From Flavobacterium sp. HSC-61S13 (lineage in GTDB: Bacteria; Bacteroidota; Bacteroidia; Flavobacteriales; Flavobacteriaceae): 64,000 bases of DNA. Where the stretch lies: assembly GCF_024171535.1 (NCBI RefSeq), contig NZ_JALJZV010000007.1, positions 149,557 to 213,556 on the forward strand, given 5' to 3'. Under the pieces are notes generated by a model that worked only from the letters and a program-made list of their open reading frames with translations, did no database searches and was not told where the DNA came from. Positions 1 to 9,298 of this stretch are shown here, piece after piece. Position 1 is the first letter of the stretch, and each line of letters starts with the position of its first letter. The translations under genes and the position numbers were made by a program.

Positions 1-749
1 GTATATATACCCTTTTTTCAGATGGAGAAATCGTAGCACACACTACCCTTACATTGTTTAAAACCCAATTACATTCCAAAGAAATGCTGTTGGCACAGCT
101 GGGTACAGTAATGACCGCTGAAAAACATCAAAGAAAGGGATTGGCGCGTTTTTTAATGGAATACATTCAAGGGGAATGGGCCGATAAAGTAGACGGAATG
201 TTTTTATTTGCCAACGATACGGTAACGGAATTTTATCCAAAATTTGGATTTGTTCCAGTAGAAGAGTTTCAAGCAAGCCTTAACGGTGTTTTTGCTAATA
301 CGGGGCAAATCATACAACAGCTAAATCTGGATCGTTCTTCAGACTTGGAACTCTTTGAAAACTACGTCGAGCAATCCATCCCTACTGCTGCGCTAAATAC
401 CAATAATAAAGGTTTGGCTTTCTTCTATACCTATGCCTATCCAGAATTTGGCTATAAACAAGCTATATACTTTTTGGAACAATTAAAAACCATAGCCGTG
501 GCAGAGATGGAAGAAAACACTTTAAATATAGTACAGCTCTATCAGTTGGAAAGTTGCCCTATCGAAAACGTGATCAGTGCTTTGGCTCACACTCCTGTAA
601 CAAACGTACGTTTTGGCTTTACCCCCCTGGGATTAAACACCCCTTTTGAGCGCTATAAAGATGAAGACCTCACTTTGTTTGTATCCGAAAATCTCGCAGC
701 AGTATTTAAACAACAACAGCTGATGATTCCCTTGCTGTCTCATACCTAA
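1..749 (+). CDS. GNAT-family N-acetyltransferase, 5' partial
   Basis: The frame is open from base 3 of the window, so the gene starts upstream; the first in-frame start-like codon (TTG at 54) is internal. The visible part begins with the GNAT beta-strand 4 and acetyl-CoA loop: LAQLGTVMTAEKHQRKGLAR fits the family pattern V-x-x-x-x-Q-R-x-G-x-A, followed by FLFANDTVTEFYPKFGF, the usual C-terminal GNAT motif. About 150 further residues follow without a recognised domain, so the protein is longer than a minimal GNAT and the extra part may be a substrate-specific domain. Acceptor unknown. A weak hairpin follows the stop. The GNAT call is good; the substrate cannot be read. Confidence 0.8.
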   Translation, partial: IYTLFSDGEIVAHTTLTLFKTQLHSKEMLLAQLGTVMTAEKHQRKGLARFLMEYIQGEWADKVDGMFLFANDTVTEFYPKFGFVPVEEFQASLNGVFANTGQIIQQLNLDRSSDLELFENYVEQSIPTAALNTNNKGLAFFYTYAYPEFGYKQAIYFLEQLKTIAVAEMEENTLNIVQLYQLESCPIENVISALAHTPVTNVRFGFTPLGLNTPFERYKDEDLTLFVSENLAAVFKQQQLMIPLLSHT

Positions 750-807
750 AAATAGCTAAATCTATACTTAGCTAATCCCTATTACAAATTCATACGTTTA
801 TCAAAAA

Positions 808-845
808 ACCGCCTGTGTCAAGATTTTTTGATTAGCAGGTGGTTA
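808..845 (+). terminator. possible terminator after the GNAT gene
   Basis: Arms aaccgcctg and caggtggtt enclose a 19-nt loop, 60 nt after the GNAT stop. The following T-run is weak, so this is only a candidate. Confidence 0.35.
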
Positions 846-1031
846 TATTCTTTACTAAATCTGGCATTTTAGATACAGCAAACAAAATTAAATATGGTTT
901 TTCTTTTGTTGTTTGTTATACATTTTCTCATATTTCACCCTAATTACTTGATAAAATAAACACGCACCTACGCTACGTTTTCCATTTGTTTTCTATACTT
1001 TAGCAATTCATTAACATTTAAACTCATAGAA

Positions 1032-2459
1032 ATGGAACTGCTAATAGAAAAGATTTACAATGTTGTTTGGAGTGATGTTTTGGTGTTTCTATGTTTATTA
1101 ACGGGTGTTTACTTCAGTATTCGCTTTAAAATGCCCCAGATCACTTACCTCAGGCAAATGGTCTTATTGCTTTTTAAAAATAATGCTTCCGACAAGGGAA
1201 TTACGTCTTTTCAAGCCTTTTCACTGGCCATTTCGGGCAGAGTCGGCACAGGAAATATAGCAGGAGTAGCAACCGCAATAGCTATGGGTGGACCGGGAGC
1301 TGTGTTTTGGATGTGGGCGATTGCTTTTTTAGGCAGTGCCTCGGCCATTGTTGAAGCTACTTTAGGACAAATGTATAAAGTGGAAAAAGACGGGCAGTAT
1401 CGAGGAGGTCCTGCCTTTTATATTTTGCGGGGACTCAACAACAAAGCTTTTGCTTGGGCTTTTGCCATAGTAACCATTATCAGTACCGGTTTTTTACTGC
1501 CAAGTGTACAGAGCAACAGCATCTCGGTTGCGGTAAAATCCGCCTTTGATATTCCCTTATATTACACCGGCATCGGATTGGCTGTACTTTTGGGAATCAT
1601 CATCATAGGAGGTGTAAAGAGAATCAGTCGCGTAGCAGAATACGTGGTACCCTTTATGGCTGGATCTTATATATTGATGTCGCTGATTATTATAGCCATC
1701 AATATCCATCAAGTTCCCGCGGTTTTTTCACTGATCTTTAGTTCCGCTTTTAGCCTCGATGCCACTTTTGGCGGTATCGTAGGTTTGGCCATTTCATGGG
1801 GAGTAAAACGCGGTATCTACAGCAACGAAGCCGGGCAGGGAACCGCTCCACATGCCGCAGCTGCAGCAGAAGTCTCTCATCCCGTAAAACAAGGACTCGT
1901 TCAAGGATTTTCCGTTTATGTAGACACCCTATTCGTCTGTACCGCTACTGCCTTAATGATTTTATTCACCGGTCAATATAACGTGGTGAATCCCAAAGGA
2001 GGTTTTCTTGTTGAAAATCTACCTCAGGTAGAAATGGGGCCCGAATTCACACAATTTGCCGTTTCACAGCACTTTCCCCTACTCGGTAGCGGATTTGTTG
2101 CTATTGCCCTAACTTTCTTCGCCTTTACAACCATTATGGCGTATTACTATATAGCCGAAAGCAACATCAGCTTTGTCATGCGCAACAACAAAAGCAAACT
2201 ATTGATCTGGAGCTTGCGCATCATCATATTGTTCTCCACCTTTATCGGTTGTATGACCACGGCAAAAACCGCCTGGGTATTAGGTGATATCGGTGTAGGT
2301 TTAATGGCTTGGCTCAACCTCATCGCTATTTTGCTATTGCACAAAAAAGTGGTGGTGCTCTTTAAAGATTATAACGAACAACTCAAAGCAGGCAAAGATC
2401 CGGTATTTGACAACAGTAAATACAACTTTCCCAATATGCAATTTTGGAATAAAAAATAG
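1032..2459 (+). CDS. sodium:alanine/glycine symporter (AGCS family)
   Basis: A 475-residue integral membrane protein of the AGCS family, which imports alanine or glycine with Na+ (or H+). The family signature GRVGTGNIAGVA is at about residues 69-80, followed by a GGPGAVFWMW helix, the EATLGQMYK motif near 120 and EAGQGTAPHAAA in the middle of the protein. About ten hydrophobic segments are visible and the length is normal for the family. Start: ATG after an AT-rich leader without a Shine-Dalgarno sequence, as is usual in Bacteroidota. It appears monocistronic, with gaps of nearly 300 nt on either side. Exact substrate and coupling ion are inferred from the family only. Confidence 0.93.
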   Translation: MELLIEKIYNVVWSDVLVFLCLLTGVYFSIRFKMPQITYLRQMVLLLFKNNASDKGITSFQAFSLAISGRVGTGNIAGVATAIAMGGPGAVFWMWAIAFLGSASAIVEATLGQMYKVEKDGQYRGGPAFYILRGLNNKAFAWAFAIVTIISTGFLLPSVQSNSISVAVKSAFDIPLYYTGIGLAVLLGIIIIGGVKRISRVAEYVVPFMAGSYILMSLIIIAINIHQVPAVFSLIFSSAFSLDATFGGIVGLAISWGVKRGIYSNEAGQGTAPHAAAAAEVSHPVKQGLVQGFSVYVDTLFVCTATALMILFTGQYNVVNPKGGFLVENLPQVEMGPEFTQFAVSQHFPLLGSGFVAIALTFFAFTTIMAYYYIAESNISFVMRNNKSKLLIWSLRIIILFSTFIGCMTTAKTAWVLGDIGVGLMAWLNLIAILLLHKKVVVLFKDYNEQLKAGKDPVFDNSKYNFPNMQFWNKK

Positions 2460-2632
2460 CTTTTATTTATTGCAAAATAACACCACACTTCTCATTTAAA
2501 AGAAGCTAAATCACAGTCGTGATTACTAGAGCATGTAAGCAATAAAGAATTAGAATTAGAATTGGCTTTGTATTTTGCTAAAACCTATTTTTACCACAGT
2601 CTTAAGAATAATTAAAATACGAATGAAAAACA

Positions 2633-2665
2633 ATTCATTAGTAATAAAAATTAGACTTAATGAAT
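2633..2665. promoter_or_regulatory. candidate HipB operator (inverted repeat)
   Basis: ATTCATTA (2633-2640) and TAATGAAT (2658-2665) form a perfect 8-bp inverted repeat with a 17-bp spacer. A third copy, TAATGAAT, covers the hipB start codon (2755-2762). HipB-type antitoxins autorepress through palindromes upstream of their operon, so these are reasonable operator candidates. A possible -7 box, TAAATTTG, lies at 2712-2719, between them. Confidence 0.4.
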
Positions 2666-2756
2666 GATATATCATACGTGTTAAAAATTTTTTAAATCCA
2701 GTAAAAATATATAAATTTGAATGACAAAAGAATCATTAACTATAAAATAACGAGTA

Positions 2757-3101
2757 ATGAATGACTTATCATACCAAGTGAATTATAGCGATGCAGCACT
2801 TTTAAGAAAGATCGGTACTTTTATTAAATCGAGACGAATCAGTCAAAATCTCACTCAAGACCAGCTTGCCGAACAAGCCGCTATGAGTCGTTCCACGTTA
2901 AGCCTAGCAGAACGCGGAGAGAACATCACCGTATTCAATCTCATAAAAATACTACGAGTACTCGACGCGCTCTATGTACTGGAACACTTCACGGCAGTTC
3001 CAAAAATCAGTCCCATCATGCTGGCACAAGAAGCAGAAAGAGAACGCCTGAGAGCATCTAAAAAAAAGAATCAAAGCGATAACGACACCGTACTATGGTA
3101 A
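2757..3101 (+). CDS. hipB: HipB-like XRE antitoxin
   Basis: A 114-residue protein with a helix-turn-helix of the Cro/C1 type at about residues 15-70 (DQLAEQAAMSRSTLSLAERG and then the INLIKIL-like helix). It is followed by a charged tail rich in Arg and Lys. Its stop overlaps the start of the downstream HipA-like kinase by 7 nt, the standard hipBA arrangement, so it is expected to bind and neutralise HipA and to repress the operon. Repeated TAATGAAT motifs upstream and over the start are candidate operators. The pairing makes the function fairly sure; the specific targets are inferred. Confidence 0.85.
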   Translation: MNDLSYQVNYSDAALLRKIGTFIKSRRISQNLTQDQLAEQAAMSRSTLSLAERGENITVFNLIKILRVLDALYVLEHFTAVPKISPIMLAQEAERERLRASKKKNQSDNDTVLW

Positions 3102-4381
3102 CCACTGCATTTGTAAAACTATGGGGAAAAAGAATTGGTGCTGTAGCCTGGGATTCACAACAAGATCTCGGTTTTTTTGAATACGACAAAAAATTCATTT
3201 CAGCTGGTTTACAGCTTGCACCGATAAAGATGCCCTTATCATCCGAGGTATACGCCTTTCCAGAGCTCCGACATACCGCCACCTTTAAAGGCTTAGCTGG
3301 TTTATTGGCCGATTCTTTGCCAGACCGATATGGGAATGAATTAATCAACAGTTGGTTGGCCCGAAATGGGCGTCCCGAAAACTCCTTAAACCCCGTTGAA
3401 TTACTGTGTTTTATTGGTAATAGAGGAATGGGAGCTTTGGAATTTGAGCCCACCACCCTATCCACCAACGCTGCATCAAAAGCCATAGAACTTTCTAGTC
3501 TTATAGAAACCACGATGCACCTACTCGACAGTAAAGAACGCTTTGAAGCCCACACCGATCACGAAATGCAAGACGTTTTGTTAGACGTACTAAAAATGGG
3601 GACCTCAGCGGGTGGAGCACGCCCGAAAGCTATCATTGCTTACAATGAAACCAAGGGAATAATCAAATCGGGTCAAACCCTTCAAGATGATGATTTTGAA
3701 CATTGGCTGATAAAATTCGATGGGGTCAATGACACACAATTCGGCACAACCTATGGATACGGTCGTGTAGAAATGGCCTATTACAAAATGGCTACCGATG
3801 CTGGTATTGATATGACGGAATGCCGCTTGATTGAAGAGAAAGGACGGGCACATTTTATGACCAAACGCTTTGATCGTTTAAAAGGCAACCAAAAACTGCA
3901 CGTACAGACTTTTTGTGCCTTACAACACTACGATTTTAATCAAGTTGCAAGTTATAGTTACGAACAATTATTTCAAAGCATGCGGTTATTAAAACTTTCC
4001 TATGCCGAAGCCGAACAAATGTTTCGCCGACTGGTGTTTAATGTAGTAGCAAGAAACTGCGATGATCACACCAAAAATTTCGCTTTTTTAATGCTACCGA
4101 ACGGCAAATGGCACTTAGCTCCCGCCTATGATATTTGCCATGCCTACCGCCCAGATAGCGAATGGGTTAGCCAACACAACCTCAGCATCAACGGTAAAAG
4201 AAAAGATTTTTTACGCTCCGACCTGCTCACCATTGCGCAGCAAAACTCGATCCGCCAACCACAAATTATCATAGAAGAAGTCTTGGAAATAGTACAGCAA
4301 TGGCCGAATTATGCCAAACTGTATCAGGTAGATGAAAAACTTGCCAAAGCCATTGATGCGACCTTATTACGAAACTTGTAA
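3095..4381 (+). CDS. hipA: HipA-like serine/threonine kinase toxin
   Basis: A 428-residue HipA-family kinase. An N-terminal Couple_hipA-type region (LADSLPDRYG at 71-80) is followed by SAGGARPK at 171-178, which matches the autophosphorylated serine loop of HipA. The kinase core has WLIKFDG near 204-210, NCDDHTKNF at 321-329 (catalytic Asp, metal-binding Asn) and YDI at 345-347. In the classical system HipA phosphorylates glutamyl-tRNA synthetase and halts translation; the substrate here is not known. It is translationally coupled to hipB. All key residues are present, so it looks active. Confidence 0.9.
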   Translation: MVTTAFVKLWGKRIGAVAWDSQQDLGFFEYDKKFISAGLQLAPIKMPLSSEVYAFPELRHTATFKGLAGLLADSLPDRYGNELINSWLARNGRPENSLNPVELLCFIGNRGMGALEFEPTTLSTNAASKAIELSSLIETTMHLLDSKERFEAHTDHEMQDVLLDVLKMGTSAGGARPKAIIAYNETKGIIKSGQTLQDDDFEHWLIKFDGVNDTQFGTTYGYGRVEMAYYKMATDAGIDMTECRLIEEKGRAHFMTKRFDRLKGNQKLHVQTFCALQHYDFNQVASYSYEQLFQSMRLLKLSYAEAEQMFRRLVFNVVARNCDDHTKNFAFLMLPNGKWHLAPAYDICHAYRPDSEWVSQHNLSINGKRKDFLRSDLLTIAQQNSIRQPQIIIEEVLEIVQQWPNYAKLYQVDEKLAKAIDATLLRNL

Positions 4382-4688
4382 AACCGCAACTGAGTTTTAA
4401 GTATTCATAAATCCGTATTTTAATCATCTCCGAATGGAAGTTAAATACACCAGTTATACTATAGATATAATATACGTTGGCAACCCATTAAAAGGAAAAT
4501 AGAGAATAACCATATTAGGCTGATTAAACGCCAACTGTTGTAAAGGTGCTGGTGCGAGATAAACGACGGTATTGATCAACAGACAAAAGCCTGTAAAATA
4601 TCCTACCAAAACAAATTATTTAACGACCAGCAGACGGGCTGCTGATCGTTTTTTTAGACAATTAACTTTATAAATTTACTGCAGTTGC
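4382..4688. other. intergenic, convergent hipA / copper lipoprotein
   Basis: About 300 bp between two converging genes. No coding sequence is recognisable. Its right part holds a hairpin with arms cgaccagcag / ctgctgatcg (4624-4648) followed by seven T, a likely terminator for the plus strand and possibly for both strands. Confidence 0.5.
4622..4655 (+). terminator. intrinsic terminator
   Basis: Stem with arms cgaccagcag and ctgctgatcg (one mismatch) and a 4-nt acgg loop, then a T7 run. It lies 240 nt after hipA. The opposite strand has an A-run before the stem, so termination of the minus-strand lipoprotein gene is also possible. Confidence 0.6.
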
Positions 4689-5648
4689 TTAATGTTGATG
4701 ACCGCTGTGGTTTTCTTCTGTCCCTTTTGCTCCTTCTTCCACATTTACGGTAAAGTCTGCTGTATGCAGTTTGCCGCCTACTTGAAACTGTGCCCACATT
4801 CTGTAAACACCCGCTTTTTTGATATGGGTCTGTGCATAGATTGGGAAACGCTTGTCGGATATTGGATGTATGTGAAGGAAATCTTTATCTTCCTTACCGA
4901 TCATTACAATATGAGCCTTAGCTCCTAAATAGTTTTCAAAATCGGATTCCTGTAATTTTTTACCGTTCTTTTCTACCGAAAACTGTAAATCTTGACTGCT
5001 GTTAGTTTTAAAATCTGCTCCATTGAGCAAAGTCATTTTATAACCGTCAACCTCTGCCACCAACTTGGGTTTGTAATCCATTTTTGAAGTCACAGTAGTC
5101 CCTTTTACTTCTACCTTTTGCATATCAACCGCTCCGGCTAATCCTACCGGTTTATAATCTGTAAACAACAAATAGTTTCCGCCACTTGGAAAAGTTTCTG
5201 ATACCGTATACGTTCCATCTTTTTGCTCTTGGGGATGAATATGATTAAACCAACTCAAATCTTCACTAACCAACAACAAATGCATTTTCATTTCGTGGGC
5301 CTCCTCTAACGAAATCGGCTTTAGCCCATCCGTTACTGCAATAGTAAGGTTAGTGCTTTTTCCCGCTTCGATAACTGCTGGCGTGGTTGAAATCTTTACC
5401 GCTATCTCAGCAGCAGCTTCCTTGTTTACAGCCTGTAATTCCATACCGCATTTACTGCATTTGTCGCCTTTAGCTCCGGTTACTTCTGGATGCATCGGAC
5501 AAGCATATATTTGATCGGGATTGGCGTGCTGTTCTGTGTTCATTTCAGCGTTGTTGTCTTTGTTTGCCGCCTTGTTACAAGCCGTTAAGGTGGTTACTGC
5601 AACAGTTAACCCCAACAAAGTATTTTTTATATTTTTCATAGTAATCAT
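4689..5648 (-). CDS. heavy-metal-binding lipoprotein (copper block)
   Basis: A 319-residue lipoprotein with a signal peptide and lipobox TTLTAC, lipidated Cys at residue 24; ATG at 5639 is an equally possible start. A heavy-metal-binding domain (YACPMHPEV...CSKCGMEL, about 48-71) is of the kind found in CusB-like and CopA-associated proteins. The rest resembles periplasmic copper-binding domains rich in Met and His (MKMHLLLV, FNHIHPQ, FLHIHPISDK, C-terminal His cluster). It probably binds Cu(I) or Cu(II) at the outer face of the envelope and passes it to export or detoxification. It lies downstream of copZ and copA in the same direction, but a hairpin separates it from copZ. Metal specificity is inferred from context. 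Confidence 0.8.
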   Translation of the reverse strand: MITMKNIKNTLLGLTVAVTTLTACNKAANKDNNAEMNTEQHANPDQIYACPMHPEVTGAKGDKCSKCGMELQAVNKEAAAEIAVKISTTPAVIEAGKSTNLTIAVTDGLKPISLEEAHEMKMHLLLVSEDLSWFNHIHPQEQKDGTYTVSETFPSGGNYLLFTDYKPVGLAGAVDMQKVEVKGTTVTSKMDYKPKLVAEVDGYKMTLLNGADFKTNSSQDLQFSVEKNGKKLQESDFENYLGAKAHIVMIGKEDKDFLHIHPISDKRFPIYAQTHIKKAGVYRMWAQFQVGGKLHTADFTVNVEEGAKGTEENHSGHQH

Positions 5649-5695
5649 TTTATTTTTTAAGAAAATAAAGCCTTGTAATTTCTTTATTTAAAGGT

Positions 5696-5730
5696 AGCTG
5701 ATATCACCGTATTTTCAAGCGATATCAGCT
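5696..5730 (-). terminator. hairpin between copZ-like gene and metal lipoprotein gene
   Basis: Perfect 10-bp inverted repeat agctgatatc / gatatcagct with a 15-nt loop. No strong T-run follows on the minus strand, so it may terminate weakly or cap or stabilise mRNA. Confidence 0.5.
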
Positions 5731-5735
5731 GCTTT

Positions 5736-5957
5736 TTATTCGCTTACGGCTTCAATTTTAAAACCGGCTTTTTCAACCGAGTCCACAATCTGTTTTTCCG
5801 TAATTCCTTCTGAAGCTACCGTTAACACCTTAAATCTGTTTGTAGTATCTACTTCCCATTGGTTTTCGCCTGCTGCCTCATTTAAAAAAGGAGTGACTTT
5901 AGATACACAGCTGCTGCAATTGATATTGGTCTTGAATTGAAATTTTTTATTTTCCAT
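5736..5957 (-). CDS. CopZ-like HMA copper chaperone
   Basis: A 73-residue protein that is a single heavy-metal-associated domain. It has the CxxC metal site as CSSC at residues 14-17 and the expected beta-alpha-beta-beta-alpha-beta length, ending FKIEAV. Such chaperones carry Cu(I) in the cytosol to CopA or to a regulator. It follows the CopA gene with a 108-nt gap that holds its own promoter-like region and a site shared with copA (see 6040-6053), so it is likely transcribed separately and co-regulated with copA. Confidence 0.85.
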   Translation of the reverse strand: MENKKFQFKTNINCSSCVSKVTPFLNEAAGENQWEVDTTNRFKVLTVASEGITEKQIVDSVEKAGFKIEAVSE

Positions 5958-6039
5958 TTTTCTTAAATTTTTATTGTTTTTCTACTCTACAAAGTTGCGA
6001 CAATATGCTACGCTATATCTTATGTAATTTTGGGTTTGA

Positions 6040-6053
6040 TTTGTAAGATTTAC
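6040..6053 (-). promoter_or_regulatory. copper regulator site upstream of copZ-like gene
   Basis: The 14-mer GTAAATCTTACAAA (minus strand) is identical to the site upstream of copA. It contains GTAA-N3-TTAC. It lies 42 bp upstream of a CAACTTTG box (5990-5997) that resembles the TAnnTTTG -7 element with one mismatch. No -33 TTG is present, as expected of an activator-dependent promoter. Confidence 0.6.
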
Positions 6054-6065
6054 GTTTCATAATCC

Positions 6066-8483
6066 TTACTTTTTCCATTTTAAACGCAAACTGTTACTCA
6101 CCACACTGACACTACTCAAAGCCATAGCAGCTCCAGCTATCATCGGGTCAAGTAAAAAGCCGTTGATTGGATACAGGATCCCCGCCGCTAATGGAATACC
6201 AATCAGGTTGTATATAAACGCCCAAAACAGGTTTTGTTTAATCGTCGCTACCGTTTGTTTGGATAAGCGGATCGCTTGTGGAATTTTGGTTAAATCCGAC
6301 GAAATAATCGTCATTTTGGCCACATCCATCGCAATATCACTTCCTTTACCCATCGCAATACTGACATCGGCAGTGGCCAATGCAGTACTGTCGTTAATAC
6401 CATCACCTACCATCGCCACTACTTTACCTTGTTTTTGCAGTTCTTTTACAAAATCAGCTTTATGCTGTGGCATCACCTCTGCTTTGTAATGCAGTATACC
6501 CGTTTGTTCTGCTATGGCTTTAGCCGTAGCTTCATTATCTCCGGTAAGCATATACAAGTCAATGCCCATCTCCTGCATTTCTTTTATCGCTTCAACCGAG
6601 GTGGATTTGATTTGATCCGAAATAGCGATTACCGCCAAAGCCTGCTGACTGTTTGAAAACCAGATTACGGTTTTGGATTGGGTTCCCCAATCATCGGCTT
6701 GTGTTTGCAACGAAGCATCTATGCTGATGTTGTTTTCTGCCAATAACTTTTTATTTCCTACAAAATAGGTAACGCTTTGGTAATCTGCCTTGGCTCCTTT
6801 ACCCGTAATACTATCAAATTGCGTTAATTCCGTACCAGCAACACCATCTAGATGTTTTACTACTGCTTCTGCCAACGGATGTTCGGATTGTTTTTCAATA
6901 CTCAATAAAACGTCTTTACGCATATCGTTATCGCTTAACCATTTTACTCCCGTAACCTGAGGTCTTCCTTCGGTGATGGTTCCAGTCTTATCCAATATGA
7001 TAGCCGTTACTTTTTTGGCCAATTCCAAACTCTCAGCGTCTTTAATCAAGATTCCGTTTTCAGCTCCTTTACCTACACCCACCATAATGGCGGTTGGCGT
7101 AGCCAATCCCAACGCACATGGACAAGCGATAACCAATACGGTTACAGCCGCTAATAATCCTTGTACTACCGCGTTTTCGCCTCCGAAAATCAACCAAATG
7201 ATAAAGGTTAAAATCGCTATACCAATAACTACGGGAACGAAGATGCCAGCGATTTTATCTACAAGCTTTTGTACTGGTGCCTTACTACCTTGGGCATCTT
7301 GTACCATTTTGATAATCTGCGCCAACATGGTTTCCTTACCCACTTTAACCGCCTCAAATTGAAAACTTCCCTTTTGATTAATCGTACCTGCGAATACCTT
7401 TTCGCCTGGTGTTTTTAATACCGGAACCGGTTCGCCACTTAACATACTTTCATCTACATACGAATTGCCTGAAGTAACCATACCGTCTACCGCAATTTTT
7501 TCGCCGGGTTTAACCAAAATGACATCGCCTGCATTGACTTCCTCAATCGGCATTTGTTTTTCAGTTCCGTCAGCCAAAATCACGATTACGGTTTTGGGTT
7601 GCAATCCCATCAGTTTTTTAATGGCCGTAGAGGTATTTCCCTTGGCTTTTTCTTCGAGCAATTTCCCCAAAAGAATAAATGCAATGATTACGGCAGCCGC
7701 TTCAAAATAAACATGCGCGTGCAAACCGCGTTGGTGCCAGAAATCGGCAAACAACATATTAAACACACTAAATAAATAAGCGATTCCCGTACTCAAAGCC
7801 ACCAAGGTATCCATGTTTGCCGAGCGGTTTTTGGTTTGTTTCCACGCATTGATAAAAAAGTCTTTACCCAACCACAGTACTACTGGGGTTGAAAACAAAA
7901 ACATGATTTCATTGCCATACGGCATGTCCATAAAAAACATACCGATCACCACCACAGGTAAGGATAAGATTACTGCCCAAATGGTCTTGCTCTTTAACTT
8001 TCTAAATTTTTCTTCATGTATCGCCTCCAACGATTCCTGCTGTTTGTTTTCATCCACAATCAGTAGATCGTAACCCACAGCTTGAACGGCTTTTTGCAAT
8101 TTGGAAGCATCGGTAATGTTTGGAAGGTATTCCACCGTTAGATTGCCCGTAGCAAAGTTTACGGAGGCATTAACCACACCGGCTTCATAGGTGACGATAC
8201 TTTCAGCGCTGCCCGCACACGAAGCACAAGTCATACCCAATACCGGAAAGGTGTTTTTAACCGTAGGAACACCGTACCCCAAGTCTTTGATTGCCTTTAC
8301 AGCTGCAGCTATGGTTTCGTTGTTGGCAACGGTAAGTGCTGCTCTGCGGTTGTTGATTTCCACCTTCGGACTGTCAACACCCTTTACCTGAGCCAAGCCT
8401 TTTTCGACGATTAAAGCGCAGTGTTCGCTATCGACGTTTTCTAAGGGGATATATACTATTTCTTTATTGTTTGTTGTCGCCAT
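6066..8483 (-). CDS. copA: copper-exporting P1B-type ATPase
   Basis: An 805-residue Cu(I)-exporting ATPase. Two N-terminal HMA domains: the first (about 8-75) has lost its CxxC (DSEHC), the second keeps CASC at 86-89. Membrane part with the CPC ion site at 454-456; actuator motif SGEP 349-352; phosphorylation motif DKTGT 498-502; hinge motif GDGIND in the last quarter. CPC together with CxxC HMA domains indicates a P1B-1 Cu+/Ag+ pump. Length and motif order are normal and the enzyme looks functional. It is encoded 88 nt downstream of the HMA-AraC regulator and shares an upstream site with the copZ-like gene. Confidence 0.95.
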   Translation of the reverse strand: MATTNNKEIVYIPLENVDSEHCALIVEKGLAQVKGVDSPKVEINNRRAALTVANNETIAAAVKAIKDLGYGVPTVKNTFPVLGMTCASCAGSAESIVTYEAGVVNASVNFATGNLTVEYLPNITDASKLQKAVQAVGYDLLIVDENKQQESLEAIHEEKFRKLKSKTIWAVILSLPVVVIGMFFMDMPYGNEIMFLFSTPVVLWLGKDFFINAWKQTKNRSANMDTLVALSTGIAYLFSVFNMLFADFWHQRGLHAHVYFEAAAVIIAFILLGKLLEEKAKGNTSTAIKKLMGLQPKTVIVILADGTEKQMPIEEVNAGDVILVKPGEKIAVDGMVTSGNSYVDESMLSGEPVPVLKTPGEKVFAGTINQKGSFQFEAVKVGKETMLAQIIKMVQDAQGSKAPVQKLVDKIAGIFVPVVIGIAILTFIIWLIFGGENAVVQGLLAAVTVLVIACPCALGLATPTAIMVGVGKGAENGILIKDAESLELAKKVTAIILDKTGTITEGRPQVTGVKWLSDNDMRKDVLLSIEKQSEHPLAEAVVKHLDGVAGTELTQFDSITGKGAKADYQSVTYFVGNKKLLAENNISIDASLQTQADDWGTQSKTVIWFSNSQQALAVIAISDQIKSTSVEAIKEMQEMGIDLYMLTGDNEATAKAIAEQTGILHYKAEVMPQHKADFVKELQKQGKVVAMVGDGINDSTALATADVSIAMGKGSDIAMDVAKMTIISSDLTKIPQAIRLSKQTVATIKQNLFWAFIYNLIGIPLAAGILYPINGFLLDPMIAGAAMALSSVSVVSNSLRLKWKK

Positions 8484-8557
8484 AATTCTATTGCTTTATT
8501 TACAATACAAATTTGGTGACTATAGCGGTAGGAGTTGTTATACTATTATGGGAGGGT

Positions 8558-8571
8558 TTTGTAAGATTTAC
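8558..8571 (-). promoter_or_regulatory. copper regulator site upstream of copA
   Basis: GTAAATCTTACAAA on the minus strand, identical in all 14 bases to the site before the copZ-like gene. It lies between the regulator stop codon and copA, 42 bp upstream of CAAATTTG (8508-8515), a one-mismatch -7 element. Spacing from site to box is the same at both genes. Confidence 0.6.
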
Positions 8572-9135
8572 TTAAACCTTATCTAGGGGTTTGCGCTTTT
8601 CGTCGCGTATTTGTTTAAAATGACTTGGCGTTAGTCCGGTCACTTTTTTAAACTGATTGCTCAAATACGCCACACTGGAATAGTTTAATCGATGGGCTAT
8701 TTCACTTAAAGACAATTCATCATAAACCAATAATTCTTTGATACGCTCGACCTTTTGTGCTATAAAATACTTTTCAATAGTCACGCCTTCTACCTCCGAA
8801 AACAGGTTGGAAAGGTAATTGTAGTCGTGTTGGAGTTTTTCACTTAAAATATCGGAAAGGTTGGTTTTTACATCATTATCCTGATAATGGACCACATCGA
8901 TTATTACATTTTTGATCTGCTCAATCATCCGGCTTTTTTTATCGTCAATAACTTCAAAACCCAAGGGTACCAAAGCGCTTTCCACCGCAACGCGTTCTTC
9001 CGCAGTTAAATCCTTTTCCAGCAACACTTCACCCAAAGTCATATTTTTTACAACCAATCCGAGTTTGTCCATTTCGTTTTGAACAACGAGGATACAACGA
9101 TTACAGACCATGTTTTTGATAAATAAGGTACTCAT
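8572..9135 (-). CDS. HMA-domain AraC-family metal-responsive regulator
   Basis: A 187-residue fusion of an N-terminal HMA-like domain (CxxC as CNRC at 11-14) and a C-terminal AraC-type DNA-binding domain (about 85-180: LSLSEIAHRLNYSSVAYLSN and FKKVTGLTPSHFK). Proteins of this build sit beside copper ATPases in Bacteroidota. The CxxC suggests that the protein senses Cu(I) directly and activates export genes. The gene is immediately upstream of copA in the same direction, and two identical sites upstream of copA and copZ are its likely targets. Metal sensing is inferred; the domains are clear. Confidence 0.88.
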   Translation of the reverse strand: MSTLFIKNMVCNRCILVVQNEMDKLGLVVKNMTLGEVLLEKDLTAEERVAVESALVPLGFEVIDDKKSRMIEQIKNVIIDVVHYQDNDVKTNLSDILSEKLQHDYNYLSNLFSEVEGVTIEKYFIAQKVERIKELLVYDELSLSEIAHRLNYSSVAYLSNQFKKVTGLTPSHFKQIRDEKRKPLDKV

Positions 9136-9298
9136 AATGATGGGAGATTAAATGTGAAAGGCAAAATACCGTTGACAAAACTACGATTAAAATGGGGATT
9201 TTTAGATAGGCTTCGATTTTAGTTTCCCAAAGGCTGTTTGACTAAAATAATTGGTTTTACAATTACGTCTTTCCCGATTTAAGTAATTTTTTATCATT

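Noticed and set aside
3058..3555. Minus-strand frame of 165 codons opposite hipA
   Set aside because: It is antisense to a clear HipA gene with all kinase motifs and has no recognisable protein features.
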